Numbered from the stretch's first letter, positions 36,000 through 48,753 are shown. The stretch: DNA of 64,000 bases from Brevundimonas sp. UBA5866 (GCF_002432125.1 NZ_DJFS01000018.1:1-64000), one strand, 5' to 3'. Notes: a model not told the origin generated them from the letters alone. A program made the numbers and translations.

Positions 36000-37603
36000 G
36001 CGCGGGCGGGCGCTTCGGGCAGGGGCAGGATCACGGCGAAACAGGCCCCCTGAAGGCTGTCGGCCAGATCAAGGTCGGCGTGGTTCGCCCGCAAAAGGGA
36101 TCGGGCGATCGACAGACCCAGACCTGCACCGCCTTCGCTGCGACGGGTGGTGAAGAAGGGTTCGAACAGGCGGTGCGCATCGCCCTCTGCCACGCCCGGA
36201 CCGTTGTCGCAGACATTCAGGACAATCCGGTCGGGGTGTTCCTCGGCCGTCAGGGTGACGGTGGTGGCCCCGATCTGGCGGCTGTTCTCCAGCAATATGG
36301 TCAGCACCATCTCCAGCGTGGCCTCGGGCACGGCCACAAGCGGCAGACGGGCAGGCAGGCCGGTTTGGATGGCCAGAGCATTGCCGAGGGCGTCTGCGAT
36401 ACGGCGGGTCACGTCATAGAGGTTGGTGGCGACGCCCGCCTCGGGACGCGCCATGTCTGCACGGGCCAGATCCATCAGCCGCGATACCAGATCGGAAAGC
36501 CTGCGGGCATCGTCACCGATATTGGCGAGGAAACGCTCGCGCTGGGCGGGCTCCATATCGTCGGCATGGTCCTGCAGCAGTTCAACAGCGCCGCGAATAC
36601 CGGCCAGCGGGGTTTTGAACTCGTGGCTGACAGCGGCGGCGAAGTCGCGCAGATAGCGCGAGCGGCGGTCTACGGCCTCGGCCATGCGGCCAAAGTCCTC
36701 GTACAGGTCGCGGATTTCCACGGCGGCGGTCGGCGGTGGTGGCGGAACCGTGCCGCCGCCAAAACTGACATCGCGGGTGGCGCGGCGCAGGCGCTCGATA
36801 GGGCGGGCGATACCGCGCGAGATCACGACAGCCAGAACGGTCAGCAGGCCCAATATGGCGACTATGCCAAAGACAATCTTGCCGCGATCCTGATAGATGC
36901 CCTTGAACAGCGCACGCGGAGAGCGCGAGGTCAGGATCACGCCCTCGACCTTGCCGTTCACGACCACCGGACGTGCATGGTGGATGCGCAGGGCCGAGGC
37001 ACGGCTGAGCCATTCGAAAGAATAGCGGGGCTGATAGGCGGCGTTGCGGCGCAGGACCGTGGCGGGTCGCCCGGACAGTGCGGTGACCACTTCGGGCAGG
37101 TCGGCCCAGCTGCCACCGAAACCTTCGCCGCGAAGGACAATGCCGTGACGGTCCAGAACGGTGAGCGAGGCCAGCGTGGTGCGCGAGGTTTCCTCGATGA
37201 TCGGGTTCAGTTTCTCCATCACGGCCAGGGCTTGGGGATCGGCGGTGCGCGCGCTGGCAGGGGCGGCTGGTCTGGGCGGCAGAACTGGATCGGACCGCAG
37301 ATCGATGGTGGCCGGAAAAGGCACATAATAGCCGGGTTTGCGGCGCAGTTCGGGGGTGACGGGCAAATGGACCGCGCCGGGCCAGATCGCCTCTGCCGTG
37401 GCCGAGATGGCGGCGGTCTGCGCGATCAGTTCAGCCTCGGTCTGGCGCACGAGCGTGTTTTCGTACACGCGCAGGAATATGGCACCCAGCCCCGGCAGCA
37501 GGGCGGCAAACAGCAGCACCGACAACAGGATGGTGCGCAGCCTCATGGCGGGCCAGTGCGCCCGTACGAAACCGCGCAGCCGCTCCACCCCGGCTGATGT
37601 CAC
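35996..37603 (-). CDS. Sensor histidine kinase
   Basis: 535 residues, beginning at GTG 37603 inside a GTGA overlap with the stop of the upstream response regulator, so translation is coupled. Two membrane segments (about 27-52 and about 215-235) enclose a periplasmic sensor region; then HAMP, a HisKA box AVSHEFKTPLAGIRGAVELL, N-box, and the G boxes DNGPGV and GGAGLGLSIAR. It phosphorylates the adjacent OmpR-type regulator. The ligand is not evident; the sensor is similar in shape to CreC/ChvG-like kinases. Confidence 0.92.
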   Translation of the reverse strand: MTSAGVERLRGFVRAHWPAMRLRTILLSVLLFAALLPGLGAIFLRVYENTLVRQTEAELIAQTAAISATAEAIWPGAVHLPVTPELRRKPGYYVPFPATIDLRSDPVLPPRPAAPASARTADPQALAVMEKLNPIIEETSRTTLASLTVLDRHGIVLRGEGFGGSWADLPEVVTALSGRPATVLRRNAAYQPRYSFEWLSRASALRIHHARPVVVNGKVEGVILTSRSPRALFKGIYQDRGKIVFGIVAILGLLTVLAVVISRGIARPIERLRRATRDVSFGGGTVPPPPPTAAVEIRDLYEDFGRMAEAVDRRSRYLRDFAAAVSHEFKTPLAGIRGAVELLQDHADDMEPAQRERFLANIGDDARRLSDLVSRLMDLARADMARPEAGVATNLYDVTRRIADALGNALAIQTGLPARLPLVAVPEATLEMVLTILLENSRQIGATTVTLTAEEHPDRIVLNVCDNGPGVAEGDAHRLFEPFFTTRRSEGGAGLGLSIARSLLRANHADLDLADSLQGACFAVILPLPEAPARA

Positions 37604-38325
37604 GCGTTCAGGCCCGCGCCCTGGGCACCGAGGCACGGACCCAGCTGATAGCCGACGCCCGATCGGGTGCTGATCACATCGCCGCCGCCCAGAGCCGCAA
37701 ACTTGGCCCGCAGATTGCGGACGTGGCTGTCGATGGTGCGGTCGGTCAGGGCAAAGCCCGGCCCGTGGATGCGGTCTATGATGGCATCGCGGGTAAAGAC
37801 CATCTGGGGTTTGGCCGCGAGGGTCTTGATGATGCTGAACTCGGTCGCGGTCAGGGCCACCTCACGATCATCCCAGCGGGCGGCCCAGCCGTCGGTGTCA
37901 AGCGACAGGCGACCGATCTTTACGCCACCCGACGGTACGGGCGGCGGCGACAGCACGGTGCGACGCAGGATGGCCGCGACGCGGGCCACCACTTCGCGCG
38001 GGCTGAAGGGTTTGACCACATAGTCGTCGCCGCCCAGTTCAATGCCGAGGATGCGGTCGATCTCGTCATCGCGTGACGACAGGAACAGCACGGGCAGGTC
38101 GCTCTGCGCGCGGATGCGGCGGCAGACTTCCAACCCGTCCATGCGCGGCATGTTGATGTCGAGGATGACCAGATGCGGCTCATAGGTCTCGATGGCGGCC
38201 AGAGCCGCTTCACCGTCACCGGCTTCGCACGTGGCAAGGCCGGCCTTGGCCAGCGCAAAGGCCAGAAGGTCCCGGATATGGGGATCGTCATCAACAATCA
38301 GGACAGTGCGCTGCATGATCCCCAT
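37600..38325 (-). CDS. OmpR family response regulator
   Basis: 241 residues from ATG 38325 (MGIMQRTVLIVDDD); the next ATG at 38316 is another possible start and the frame is open to 38406. Receiver acid pocket DDD near residue 11, phosphorylated Asp in LVILDINMPRMDG, conserved Lys in VVKPFSP, and a C-terminal winged-helix DNA-binding domain (FSIIKTLAAKPQMVFTR...DRTIDSHVRNLRAK). It is the partner of the kinase just downstream. It lies 65 bases after the DUF4173 gene and may be cotranscribed with it. Confidence 0.93.
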   Translation of the reverse strand: MGIMQRTVLIVDDDPHIRDLLAFALAKAGLATCEAGDGEAALAAIETYEPHLVILDINMPRMDGLEVCRRIRAQSDLPVLFLSSRDDEIDRILGIELGGDDYVVKPFSPREVVARVAAILRRTVLSPPPVPSGGVKIGRLSLDTDGWAARWDDREVALTATEFSIIKTLAAKPQMVFTRDAIIDRIHGPGFALTDRTIDSHVRNLRAKFAALGGGDVISTRSGVGYQLGPCLGAQGAGLNA

Positions 38326-38390
38326 GTTCAGTCTCTGCTGCAAAAGGTCAACGGGGCGCGTGGGCAGGGCGGATATCGGGGTGTGCATGT

Positions 38391-39890
38391 TCATGTGCGG
38401 ATCCAATCGGTATCGCAGGCAGGGGAAGGACAGGGGCGGGCGGCAAGCGCGTCAGGACGAATGGACCGGAGGCGGGACAGACGGCGGGCATCGCGCCATC
38501 TCCAGCTGCGCCAGTCGGCCTGGCGTTGCGTCAGGCTGAAGATCCGGTCATCGAGCATGGGCCGCACGGTGGCTTTGAAGGCGGGGTCGCCCGTGCGCTG
38601 TTCCATGCGGGCCAGTGAGAGAACCGAGGCACCGCCCAGCGTCATCAGATAGGGCAGGTCGAGAGGCTGGCCGTGGCCACCGGCTTCTCTGGCATGGGTG
38701 GTGTTCCATGCGGCCACGATGGGGCCGAGATCGATGGTGGCGGCCGTGAAAAGCACGATGGCACAGGCAGCCACATTGGTATTGATAAGCCAGCTGCCGG
38801 AGCGGTTTTTCAGCAGTCGCCAGCAGATCAGGCACAGGCCCACCGCCACCAGCACCATCCAGATCATGGCCGACAGGCGCAGACGTGTGAGCGAATAGAC
38901 GTCGATGTATTCGGCTGTGCGCAGCAGGCTGGACGCGACCAGCAAAAGGTTCTGGCCGACCCACAGCACCACCAGCCGCCGGATCCACGGATTGTTGGCG
39001 GTCGTCGAGCCGGGGTGCAGAAAGACCAGAACGAACAGACCGGCCAGCAAGGCGGTGAAGATCAGCGGATAGGCGCCGCGATGCGCATATTCCGCCAGTG
39101 TGATCTCCGCAGGCAGGCTGGCTCCGCTCCACAGGAAGGCCAGGTCCAGTCCGTTCTGCACAGCAAAGATCAGATTGAACACGACCAGCGAGGCCATGAC
39201 CGAGGCTGCCGGAATGAAGGAGGTGTCACTGGAACGGTGCGGCAGGGCTATCAGCTTGCGACGCCAGCGGGGGCGAAACACGCCATAGGTCCCGATCAGC
39301 ACAATGCCCCAGAATATCACCCGGGCGATCTGGTTCTCGCCCGGTCGGGGCACGCTCAGACGGCTGATGAAGTCGGCCAGAAGCGGATTGGCCATTGAAA
39401 ACAGGCCGATAAAAACGACAGCACCGATAACGGGCACGACAAGAAAATGCAGGACCCTGGCCGGTGCCACGCCCGCGCCTTTGCGGGTTTTGGCTCTCGA
39501 CAGGGTGCGCAGATCAAGCGCCGGAGCGATGAAGGCACCCAGTACATTCACGATAAGGCGCTGCGCCCAGCGCCACGCATCTTCATGCGGTCTGACACGT
39601 GCGGACTGCATGGCCACCATCAAGGCGATACCGAACAATATCCATGCCAGAAGGCTGGGCCGGTCAATCATGACCGCTGACATCGCCAGCGCGGCGAGTG
39701 CGGCCCACTGTCCGCGTCGATCACCGCGCCATCCCTTGCGCACGCTTGCGGCCAGCACCAGCCACAGCAGACAGAAGACACCCAGCACCGATCCGGGAAT
39801 GGTGTCGAAGACCAGAATATCCGCCGTGACCACGAGAAGCACGGCGGCAGAAATCTTGAACCAGAAACCGGATTGAATGGCAGTGATCAC
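38391..39890 (-). CDS. DUF4153/DUF4173 family multi-spanning membrane protein
   Basis: 499 residues from GTG 39890, with GAGG six bases upstream on the minus strand. About a dozen hydrophobic segments run through the protein, with charged loops (RTLSRAKTRKG, RPRWRRKL). The C-terminal 70 residues are soluble and Arg/Trp-rich (QADWRSWRWRDARRLSRLR). The family has no defined activity. Its position in front of a response regulator and a kinase suggests it is a target or accessory of that two-component system in the cell envelope. Confidence 0.85.
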   Translation of the reverse strand: MITAIQSGFWFKISAAVLLVVTADILVFDTIPGSVLGVFCLLWLVLAASVRKGWRGDRRGQWAALAALAMSAVMIDRPSLLAWILFGIALMVAMQSARVRPHEDAWRWAQRLIVNVLGAFIAPALDLRTLSRAKTRKGAGVAPARVLHFLVVPVIGAVVFIGLFSMANPLLADFISRLSVPRPGENQIARVIFWGIVLIGTYGVFRPRWRRKLIALPHRSSDTSFIPAASVMASLVVFNLIFAVQNGLDLAFLWSGASLPAEITLAEYAHRGAYPLIFTALLAGLFVLVFLHPGSTTANNPWIRRLVVLWVGQNLLLVASSLLRTAEYIDVYSLTRLRLSAMIWMVLVAVGLCLICWRLLKNRSGSWLINTNVAACAIVLFTAATIDLGPIVAAWNTTHAREAGGHGQPLDLPYLMTLGGASVLSLARMEQRTGDPAFKATVRPMLDDRIFSLTQRQADWRSWRWRDARRLSRLRSIRPDALAARPCPSPACDTDWIRT

Positions 39891-40398
39891 GAAGCACCTC
39901 GGTCGTTGTCGAGATGGCTTATCGACCGCTGCCGTCGAGGCGTTATGGCGGGCGCGTCAAACTGCTGCGCAGGGATTGTGCAGAACCGGTGCAGATGCCG
40001 GTGCGTTGTTTGAAAGCATCCGCAGAACAGCGAGCGGGCGTTAGGCCCGTGCATCAGGCCGTCCTCACTGCCCACTCCATCCGTTAGGTCCGATTCCGGA
40101 CTTATGGTGAAGTTGATTAACCGGGGCCGATCGGGCACACCCGCATCCATATTGCCGGTGCGGTCAGATCCTTCTCAAGCGAAACAGCTTTGAAATCAGC
40201 ACTATAAGGGACGAATGTGTTCCGGTTAAAAAGCTTCGGCAAATCCTTGATCTAGCATCGCGTCATTAACCGTAAGGCTTATTTTCAAACGGGGCCGTAA
40301 AGGCGGGAACGGTTCAGCTTTGCAAAGATTTACACGAGGCAACAACTGTCATGTTTCGACACTGAAGACATGACATTCGTATTCCGGGGAGCGAATGA
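39891..40398. other. 508-base intergenic region between DUF4173 and Crp/Fnr-type genes
   Basis: No convincing gene. It should hold the divergent promoters of the DUF4173/two-component operon and the Crp/Fnr-type gene. Two TTAACC motifs (40117-40122 and 40266-40271) resemble half-sites of the cell-cycle regulator CtrA, which is weak evidence because the paired TTAA-N7-TTAA form is missing. A perfect inverted repeat lies at 40347-40375. Confidence 0.4.
40347..40375. promoter_or_regulatory. Inverted repeat just upstream of the Crp/Fnr-type gene
   Basis: TGTCATGT (40347-40354) and ACATGACA (40368-40375) are perfect 8-base arms with a 13-base spacer, ending 23 bases before the ATG. The position suits an autoregulatory operator or a translation-controlling hairpin. 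The spacing differs from the standard Crp/Fnr site. Confidence 0.45.
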
Positions 40399-41169
40399 AT
40401 GGGGTCTGCGTCCAATAATTATTTGGTCAGTTCAAAGTCACTGTCTGTAGCGCCGTCGCCGTTATGGCATCCCGTCGTTGGATTGTTGCCTGAACAGGCC
40501 AAGGCCTTCTGTTTGAACCACGGGCGGTTTCTATCCCTTCAGCCGAATGAGTCGCCGCCGGACGGTGTGGTGTTCTTTTCGACCTTCGGGGCGTTGGGGG
40601 TGTTCGTGGATGACGGACCTATCTGCGTGGATACGGTCCTTCCCGGAGGCGTATGGGGATGGGGGCACACCATCGGCCGCAATCCCTTCAGGGCCAGTGC
40701 GCTGACACTGTGCGAGGGTTTCCATGTTCCGGCGGCCGAGCTGAGACGCAATCTGGATGAACTGTGGCTTACGCGATTGCTGAACGCCAACGAGACGCTG
40801 CGGGCCAAGCGTCTGGCATCCGAAGCGGCCTGCAATGCCATGCACACCTGTCTGCAGCGCGTGGCCAAATGGATACTGCGACTGTGGCGCAGCGGCAGCG
40901 CCGACAATCTGAAAATCACCCAGAGCTTCATGGCCGAGATTACCGGCTTCCAGAGAACCAGCGTCAATGCGGCCTGCGGGGCCTTGCAGGACCGTGGGGT
41001 GGTGCGTGTTCAAAGAGGCCGTGTGACGGTGGTCAACGAGGCCCTTCTGAGCCGGATCGCGTGCGGCTGCGACGCGATGAATTCGGCGAACCATCACGCC
41101 AATCACTCGCACAGGGTTGCCGCCAACAGCGCCGTGGCGACCCTGACCGAAAGATGCGCTAACGGATAG
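40399..41169 (+). CDS. Crp/Fnr family transcriptional regulator
   Basis: 256 residues, ATG 40399 after GGGGAG at 40386-40391. The N-terminal half is a degenerate cyclic-nucleotide-like beta domain with many aromatic residues (GGVWGWGHTIG), lacking the cAMP phosphate-binding motif and the Fnr cysteine set. The C-terminal winged helix is clear: ITQSFMAEITGFQRTSVNAACGALQDRGVVRVQRGRV. It binds DNA as a dimer; the signal is unknown. A long C-terminal tail rich in His, Asn and Ala follows. It is convergent with the sensory operon. Confidence 0.85.
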   Translation: MGSASNNYLVSSKSLSVAPSPLWHPVVGLLPEQAKAFCLNHGRFLSLQPNESPPDGVVFFSTFGALGVFVDDGPICVDTVLPGGVWGWGHTIGRNPFRASALTLCEGFHVPAAELRRNLDELWLTRLLNANETLRAKRLASEAACNAMHTCLQRVAKWILRLWRSGSADNLKITQSFMAEITGFQRTSVNAACGALQDRGVVRVQRGRVTVVNEALLSRIACGCDAMNSANHHANHSHRVAANSAVATLTERCANG

Positions 41170-41180
41170 GATCAGCTTGG

Positions 41181-41219
41181 GGGTGCGGCGGTGAGGACCT
41201 TCGCACCCTTGATTTTATT
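41181..41219 (+). terminator. Terminator of the Crp/Fnr-type gene
   Basis: GGGTGCG (41181-41187) pairs with CGCACCC (41202-41208) around a 14-base loop, followed by TTGATTTTATT. The tail overlaps the last bases of the convergent receiver-kinase gene. Confidence 0.55.
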
Positions 41220-42360
41220 CCGCGACGACACGAGGAAGGGTGACGACGAAACGGCTGCCCTGTCCTTCGCCTTCGCTTTCCACCTGCACCTGGCCGTTGT
41301 GGATATCCACCAGCTGTCTGACCAGCGCCAGGCCGACCCCCAGACCATCGCGGGAGCGTTCATCCGGACCGCTCGACTGTGCGAACAGGTCGAAGATTTT
41401 TTCGCGTACTTTTTCGGGAATGCCGATGCCGTTGTCCTCGACGGCAATGCGGATCGTGCTGTCTTGGACGGTGCTGACCAGCCGGATCTGGCCCCCGGTC
41501 GGAGTATACTTGGCCGCATTGTTCAGCAGGTTGCTGATGATCTGCGACAGGCGGGTGAAGTCGCCATGCAGCCATACCGGTTCATCCGGCGTGGAGACGC
41601 TCAGGGTGTGATTGCCCGCGTCGATCTTGGAACGGCTTATATCGACTGCTGAGGAAAGGACGCTTTGAAGGGTCAGCTTCTCGCGCTTCAGCGAGATCTT
41701 GCCCTGATCGATGCGGGCAACATCCAGAAGGTCCTCGACCAGACGTGTCAGGTGCTGGGCCTGGACTTTCATCCGTTTCTGGATGTCCTGCTGCCTTTCG
41801 GGGTCGTTGTAGCGTTCCAGCAAAGTGAACCCTGCCGTCAGCGCCATGATCGGATTGCGCAGTTCGTGGCCAAGTACGGCTATGAACTCGTTCTTGCGCT
41901 GATTGGTTTTGCGAAGGACGCTGGCATAGTTTTCAAGCTCGTCGCGCTGGGCGATGATTTCGCGGCGCTGGCGATACAGCTCGATGAAAACATTGACCTT
42001 GCTGCGTAAAATGTCGGCTTCGATCGGCTTCTGGATGAAGTCCACGGCACCGGCTTCATAGCCGCGGAAGCGGCGCTGGATGTCGGCGCTGCCGGCTGTG
42101 ACGAAGATGATGGGAATGGCGCGTACATTGATGTTGCCGCGCATATATTCGGCCAGCTGGAAGCCATCCATGCCGGGCATCTGTACGTCGAGCAGCGCCA
42201 GGGCCACATCATGGACCAGCAGGAGTTCCAGCGCCTCCTCGCCAGAGCGTGCCTTCAGGCAAACCACATCCTCGTTCGCAAGCAAGGCTTCCAGAGCGAG
42301 CAGATTTTCGTCCAGGTCGTCGACGAGAAGGATGTTGATCGGCTGTTCGGAAATGCTCAT
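41215..42360 (-). CDS. Receiver domain fused to histidine kinase
   Basis: 381 residues from ATG 42360, which overlaps the cheB stop in ATGA. An N-terminal receiver (DD at about 14-15, Asp in ALLDVQMPGMDG, Lys in FIQKPIE) is joined through a coiled coil to HisKA (FIAVLGHELRNPIMALTAG) and an ATPase domain (DNGIGIP, GVGLALVRQL). It is cytoplasmic. The input receiver is probably phosphorylated by the operon's hybrid kinase, so the protein relays the signal onward. It is the last gene of the four-gene operon. Confidence 0.92.
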   Translation of the reverse strand: MSISEQPINILLVDDLDENLLALEALLANEDVVCLKARSGEEALELLLVHDVALALLDVQMPGMDGFQLAEYMRGNINVRAIPIIFVTAGSADIQRRFRGYEAGAVDFIQKPIEADILRSKVNVFIELYRQRREIIAQRDELENYASVLRKTNQRKNEFIAVLGHELRNPIMALTAGFTLLERYNDPERQQDIQKRMKVQAQHLTRLVEDLLDVARIDQGKISLKREKLTLQSVLSSAVDISRSKIDAGNHTLSVSTPDEPVWLHGDFTRLSQIISNLLNNAAKYTPTGGQIRLVSTVQDSTIRIAVEDNGIGIPEKVREKIFDLFAQSSGPDERSRDGLGVGLALVRQLVDIHNGQVQVESEGEGQGSRFVVTLPRVVAE

Positions 42361-42926
42361 GCGCGTACAATCGCTTCTAGATATTCGGCAATGCCCGGCA
42401 GAGGGATGACGGTGGCCGTGGGGCAAAGGGCGATACCGGCCTCGGGCATGGTGCGTGCGTAGGCTGTATCGGGACATTCGATCAGGACAGTGCCTCCGGC
42501 GGCGGCAACCGCGGCCACGCCTTGTGCGCCATCCTGATTGGCTCCGGTCAGGAGTACGGCCACAAGCCCCGCTCCATAGGTGTCGGCCGCGCTTTCAAAC
42601 AGGACGTCGATAGACGGACGCGAGAAATTCACCAGCTCGTCCGAGGACAGCGACAGATCGCCATTCAACTCGACCAGCAGATGGTAGTCGGACGGTGCGA
42701 AGTAGACGACGCCGGGACGGGCGGCTTCCTTGTCCTCGGCCTCTTTGACCGCGATGTCGCAACGTGAATCCAGCAGGGGGGCCAGAAGGTTGCTGCGGTC
42801 GGCCGGAACGTGCAGCACGACAAATACCGGAACCGGAAACGTCTGTGGCAGGCGCGGCAGTAGCTCCAGCAAAGCCTGGACCCCGCCGGCGGAGGCCCCG
42901 ATGGCTATGGCCGAAACGCCGCTCAC
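42357..42926 (-). CDS. CheB-type methylesterase, stand-alone catalytic domain
   Basis: 189 residues consisting only of the catalytic domain of CheB, without a receiver. The triad is visible as Ser in GASAGGVQ, His in LHVPADRSN and Asp in LLTGANQDGAQG. CheB removes methyl esters from receptor glutamates; here the neighbours are kinases, so the target may be the hybrid kinase coiled coil. It overlaps cheR by ATGA upstream and the receiver-kinase downstream. Confidence 0.93.
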   Translation of the reverse strand: MSGVSAIAIGASAGGVQALLELLPRLPQTFPVPVFVVLHVPADRSNLLAPLLDSRCDIAVKEAEDKEAARPGVVYFAPSDYHLLVELNGDLSLSSDELVNFSRPSIDVLFESAADTYGAGLVAVLLTGANQDGAQGVAAVAAAGGTVLIECPDTAYARTMPEAGIALCPTATVIPLPGIAEYLEAIVRA

Positions 42927-43779
42927 CGTTCATTCCTCCGATAGATTTTCTCGGCGGGGCAGAACTCGTTGAAGGCCTCCACATGGCGTGAGAAACGCAG
43001 GGTCTCCTTGGAGCCGATACCCAGAAAGGCATTATGGCTGAGGGAATCCTTGAACAGGCCTACGGCGCGGTCCTGCAGTGTGCGATCGAAATAGATCATC
43101 ACATTGCGGCATGAGATCAGCTGCATCTCGCCGAAAACGGCATCCGAGACGAGGCTGTGGTCGGAAAAGACCACATTGGCGCGCAGGGCGCTGTCGAACA
43201 CTGCCCGTCCATAGTCGGCAGTGTAATAGTCTGACAGAGACGAACGGCCGCCTGACTTCTGGTGGTTCTCGGTAAATTTGCGGATGCGGTCGAGAGGATA
43301 GATGCCGGCCTTGGCCGCCGACAGGGCATCGGGGTTGATGTCCGTTGCATAGAAGAGCGTGCGGTCAAACAGGCCCTCTTCCTTGAAGAGGATGGCCATC
43401 GAATACAGCTCTTCACCCGTGCTGCACCCGGCGATCCACACCTTGAGCGAAGGATAGGTGCGCAGATGCGGAATGACCTGTTCGCGCAGGGCCCGGAAAT
43501 AGCTCGGGTCACGGAACATCTCGCTGACCTGGACCGTAAGGAAGTCCAACAGGCGCGTCAGCATGTCGGGATCATGCAGAACGCGTTCCTGTAGTGCCGT
43601 AATGGTAGGCAGGCCGAAATGGATGCGCGCCTGCAAGAGCCGTCGCTTGATCGAGGCGCGGGCATAGCGGCGGAAGTCGTAGTGATAGCGCAGGAAAACG
43701 GCCTCCAGCAGCAGCTGGATTTCGATATCCTCAACCGATGGCTGGGCCAGAGCGGACGCCGGTGTCGTCAGTCGTGCGG

Positions 43780-43795
<16 letters not shown>
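42923..43795 (-). CDS. CheR-type protein glutamate methyltransferase
   Basis: 290 residues. It has the CheR N-terminal helical domain (YDFRRYARASIKRRL) and the SAM-binding domain with AGCSTGEELYSMA, ATDINPDALSAAK and the SCRNVMIYFD motif. It methylates glutamates on signalling proteins. No TPR or chemoreceptor pentapeptide-binding extension is visible. It overlaps the hybrid kinase gene by 16 bases and cheB by 4, so the four proteins are made together. Confidence 0.94.
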
Positions 43796-47220
<3,425 letters not shown>

Positions 47221-47567
47221 TCCAGGCCACCCCGCCAGGACAGTTCGCGCCCCATTACCGCGATCCGTCAGTGTTTAAGAACTGTGCTGTCAGTGCTGAC
47301 GGACGGTTCCATCGGCACAGGTCGTACTGCAACGCTAACCAAGCGCGGCGGTTCCTGTAGATTACTGCGCTATTTGAAAAAATCTTACAATTGCGATGAC
47401 TTGTTTTTGTGGGGGCAATGACAGGGGGCGATCCCTTCGCAAAGCATTGCTATTTGTGGCCTGCTCGTGGATCGTGAGGGGCGAGAAACCGTCGCTTTCG
47501 GTTCAATCCGGTCCGGAACCCGCTGTCTATTTGCCGGTGGGGCCGGCCCTGTCAGGGTGTGATATTC
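47221..47567. other. Intergenic region between hybrid kinase and thiolase genes
   Basis: 347 bases with divergent promoters. Apart from the EcfG-type promoter and AGGG (47554-47557) before the thiolase start, nothing is recognisable. An imperfect inverted repeat around CTGTCAGTGCTGACGG (about 47288-47303) is short and of unknown meaning. Confidence 0.4.
47331..47355 (-). promoter_or_regulatory. EcfG-type (general stress sigma factor) promoter of the hybrid kinase operon
   Basis: On the minus strand GGAAC (47355-47351), 16 bases, then CGTT (47334-47331): an exact match to the alphaproteobacterial EcfG/SigT promoter. It points at the hybrid kinase gene and implies a leader of about 100 bases. 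Confidence 0.8.
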
Positions 47568-48740
47568 ATGAGAGAAGCCGTCATCGTTTCCACAGCCCGC
47601 ACGCCCATTGGCCGTGCCTATCGCGGGGCTTTCAACGACACACCGTCGCCGACACTGGCGGGCCATGCCCTGCGTGCGGCAGCCGACAGGGCCGGGCTTG
47701 AAGGCGGCGAGATCGAGGATGTGCTTCTGGGCTGTGCCCTGCCGCAGGGCTACCAGCACACGATTGCCCGCAATGCGGTGCTTGCGGCGGGCCTGCCTGT
47801 TTCGGTCGCGGGCATGACGCTGGACCGGCAGTGCGCCTCGGGCCTGATGGCCGTGGCCACGGCGGCCAAGCAGATCATCACCGACCGCATGCAGATTACG
47901 GTCGGTGGCGGTGTGGAATCCATTTCCACCGTCCAGACGGTCGAGATGCGCGTCCAAAGCGATCCGACGGTGTTGGAAAAAGCTCCCGATGCCTATATCG
48001 CCATGCTCAACACCGCCGAGATCGTTGGCAAACGCTATGGGATCAGCCGCGAGGAATGCGACGCCTATGGCCTGATTTCACAGCAGCGCACGACCCAGGC
48101 CTATGAAGCCGGTGCCTATGCCGACGAATTGGCACCCATGCCGTCGCGCATGAAGGTGACGGACAAGGCCACGGGCGAGGTGTCCTACAAGGACGTGACC
48201 CTGACACGCGACGAAGGTTTCCGTCCCGACACCACACTGGAGGGACTGCAAGCCCTGCGTGAGGTCATTCCGGGCGGGATCGTCACGGCGGGCAATGCCA
48301 GCCAGTTGTCAGACGGGGCTTCGGCCTGTGTGCTGATGGAGGCGGGCGAGGCTGAGCGCCGTGGACTGCAGCCGATGGGGCGCTATGTCGGCATGGCGGT
48401 GGCCGGTGTGGAACCGGATGAAATGGGCATCGGTCCGGTCAAGGCCGTCCCGCCGCTGCTTGAGCGTTTCGGGCTGAAGGTCGAGGACATCGACCTTTGG
48501 GAACTGAACGAGGCCTTTGCCGTGCAGGTCCTTTACTGCCAGAAGGTGCTGGGCATTCCGCTGGAGAAGATGAACGTCAACGGCGGTGCGATCTCGATCG
48601 GCCATCCCTATGGCATGTCGGGTTCGCGGATGGTCGGCCATATCCTGATCGAGGGCCGCCGCCGCAAGGCCCGTTATGGTGTGGTGACCATGTGCGTGGG
48701 CGGCGGCATGGGGGCCGCCGGACTGTTCGAAATCTATTGA
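47568..48740 (+). CDS. Acetyl-CoA C-acyltransferase (thiolase)
   Basis: 390 residues from ATG 47568 (a GTG at 47559 is possible). It cleaves or forms 3-ketoacyl-CoA. The nucleophilic Cys is in DRQCASGLMAV near 90, the His in GHPYGMSG and the second Cys in MCVGGGMGAAG near the C-terminus. The GHPYG in place of GHPIG and the REAVIVSTARTPIG start fit a FadA/AtoB-like enzyme of fatty acid oxidation or acetoacetyl-CoA metabolism; the chain-length preference is not readable. No beta-oxidation partner is adjacent. Confidence 0.93.
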   Translation: MREAVIVSTARTPIGRAYRGAFNDTPSPTLAGHALRAAADRAGLEGGEIEDVLLGCALPQGYQHTIARNAVLAAGLPVSVAGMTLDRQCASGLMAVATAAKQIITDRMQITVGGGVESISTVQTVEMRVQSDPTVLEKAPDAYIAMLNTAEIVGKRYGISREECDAYGLISQQRTTQAYEAGAYADELAPMPSRMKVTDKATGEVSYKDVTLTRDEGFRPDTTLEGLQALREVIPGGIVTAGNASQLSDGASACVLMEAGEAERRGLQPMGRYVGMAVAGVEPDEMGIGPVKAVPPLLERFGLKVEDIDLWELNEAFAVQVLYCQKVLGIPLEKMNVNGGAISIGHPYGMSGSRMVGHILIEGRRRKARYGVVTMCVGGGMGAAGLFEIY

Positions 48741-48753
48741 CGGGGTCTATCGG

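Noticed and set aside
39887..40150. 87-codon minus-strand frame in the DUF4173 upstream gap
   Set aside because: No ribosome binding site, no recognisable motif, and it would cover the expected promoter of the DUF4173 gene.
40117..40271. CtrA binding sites (two TTAACC motifs)
   Set aside because: Only half-sites, 150 bases apart; the paired TTAA-N7-TTAA arrangement is missing.
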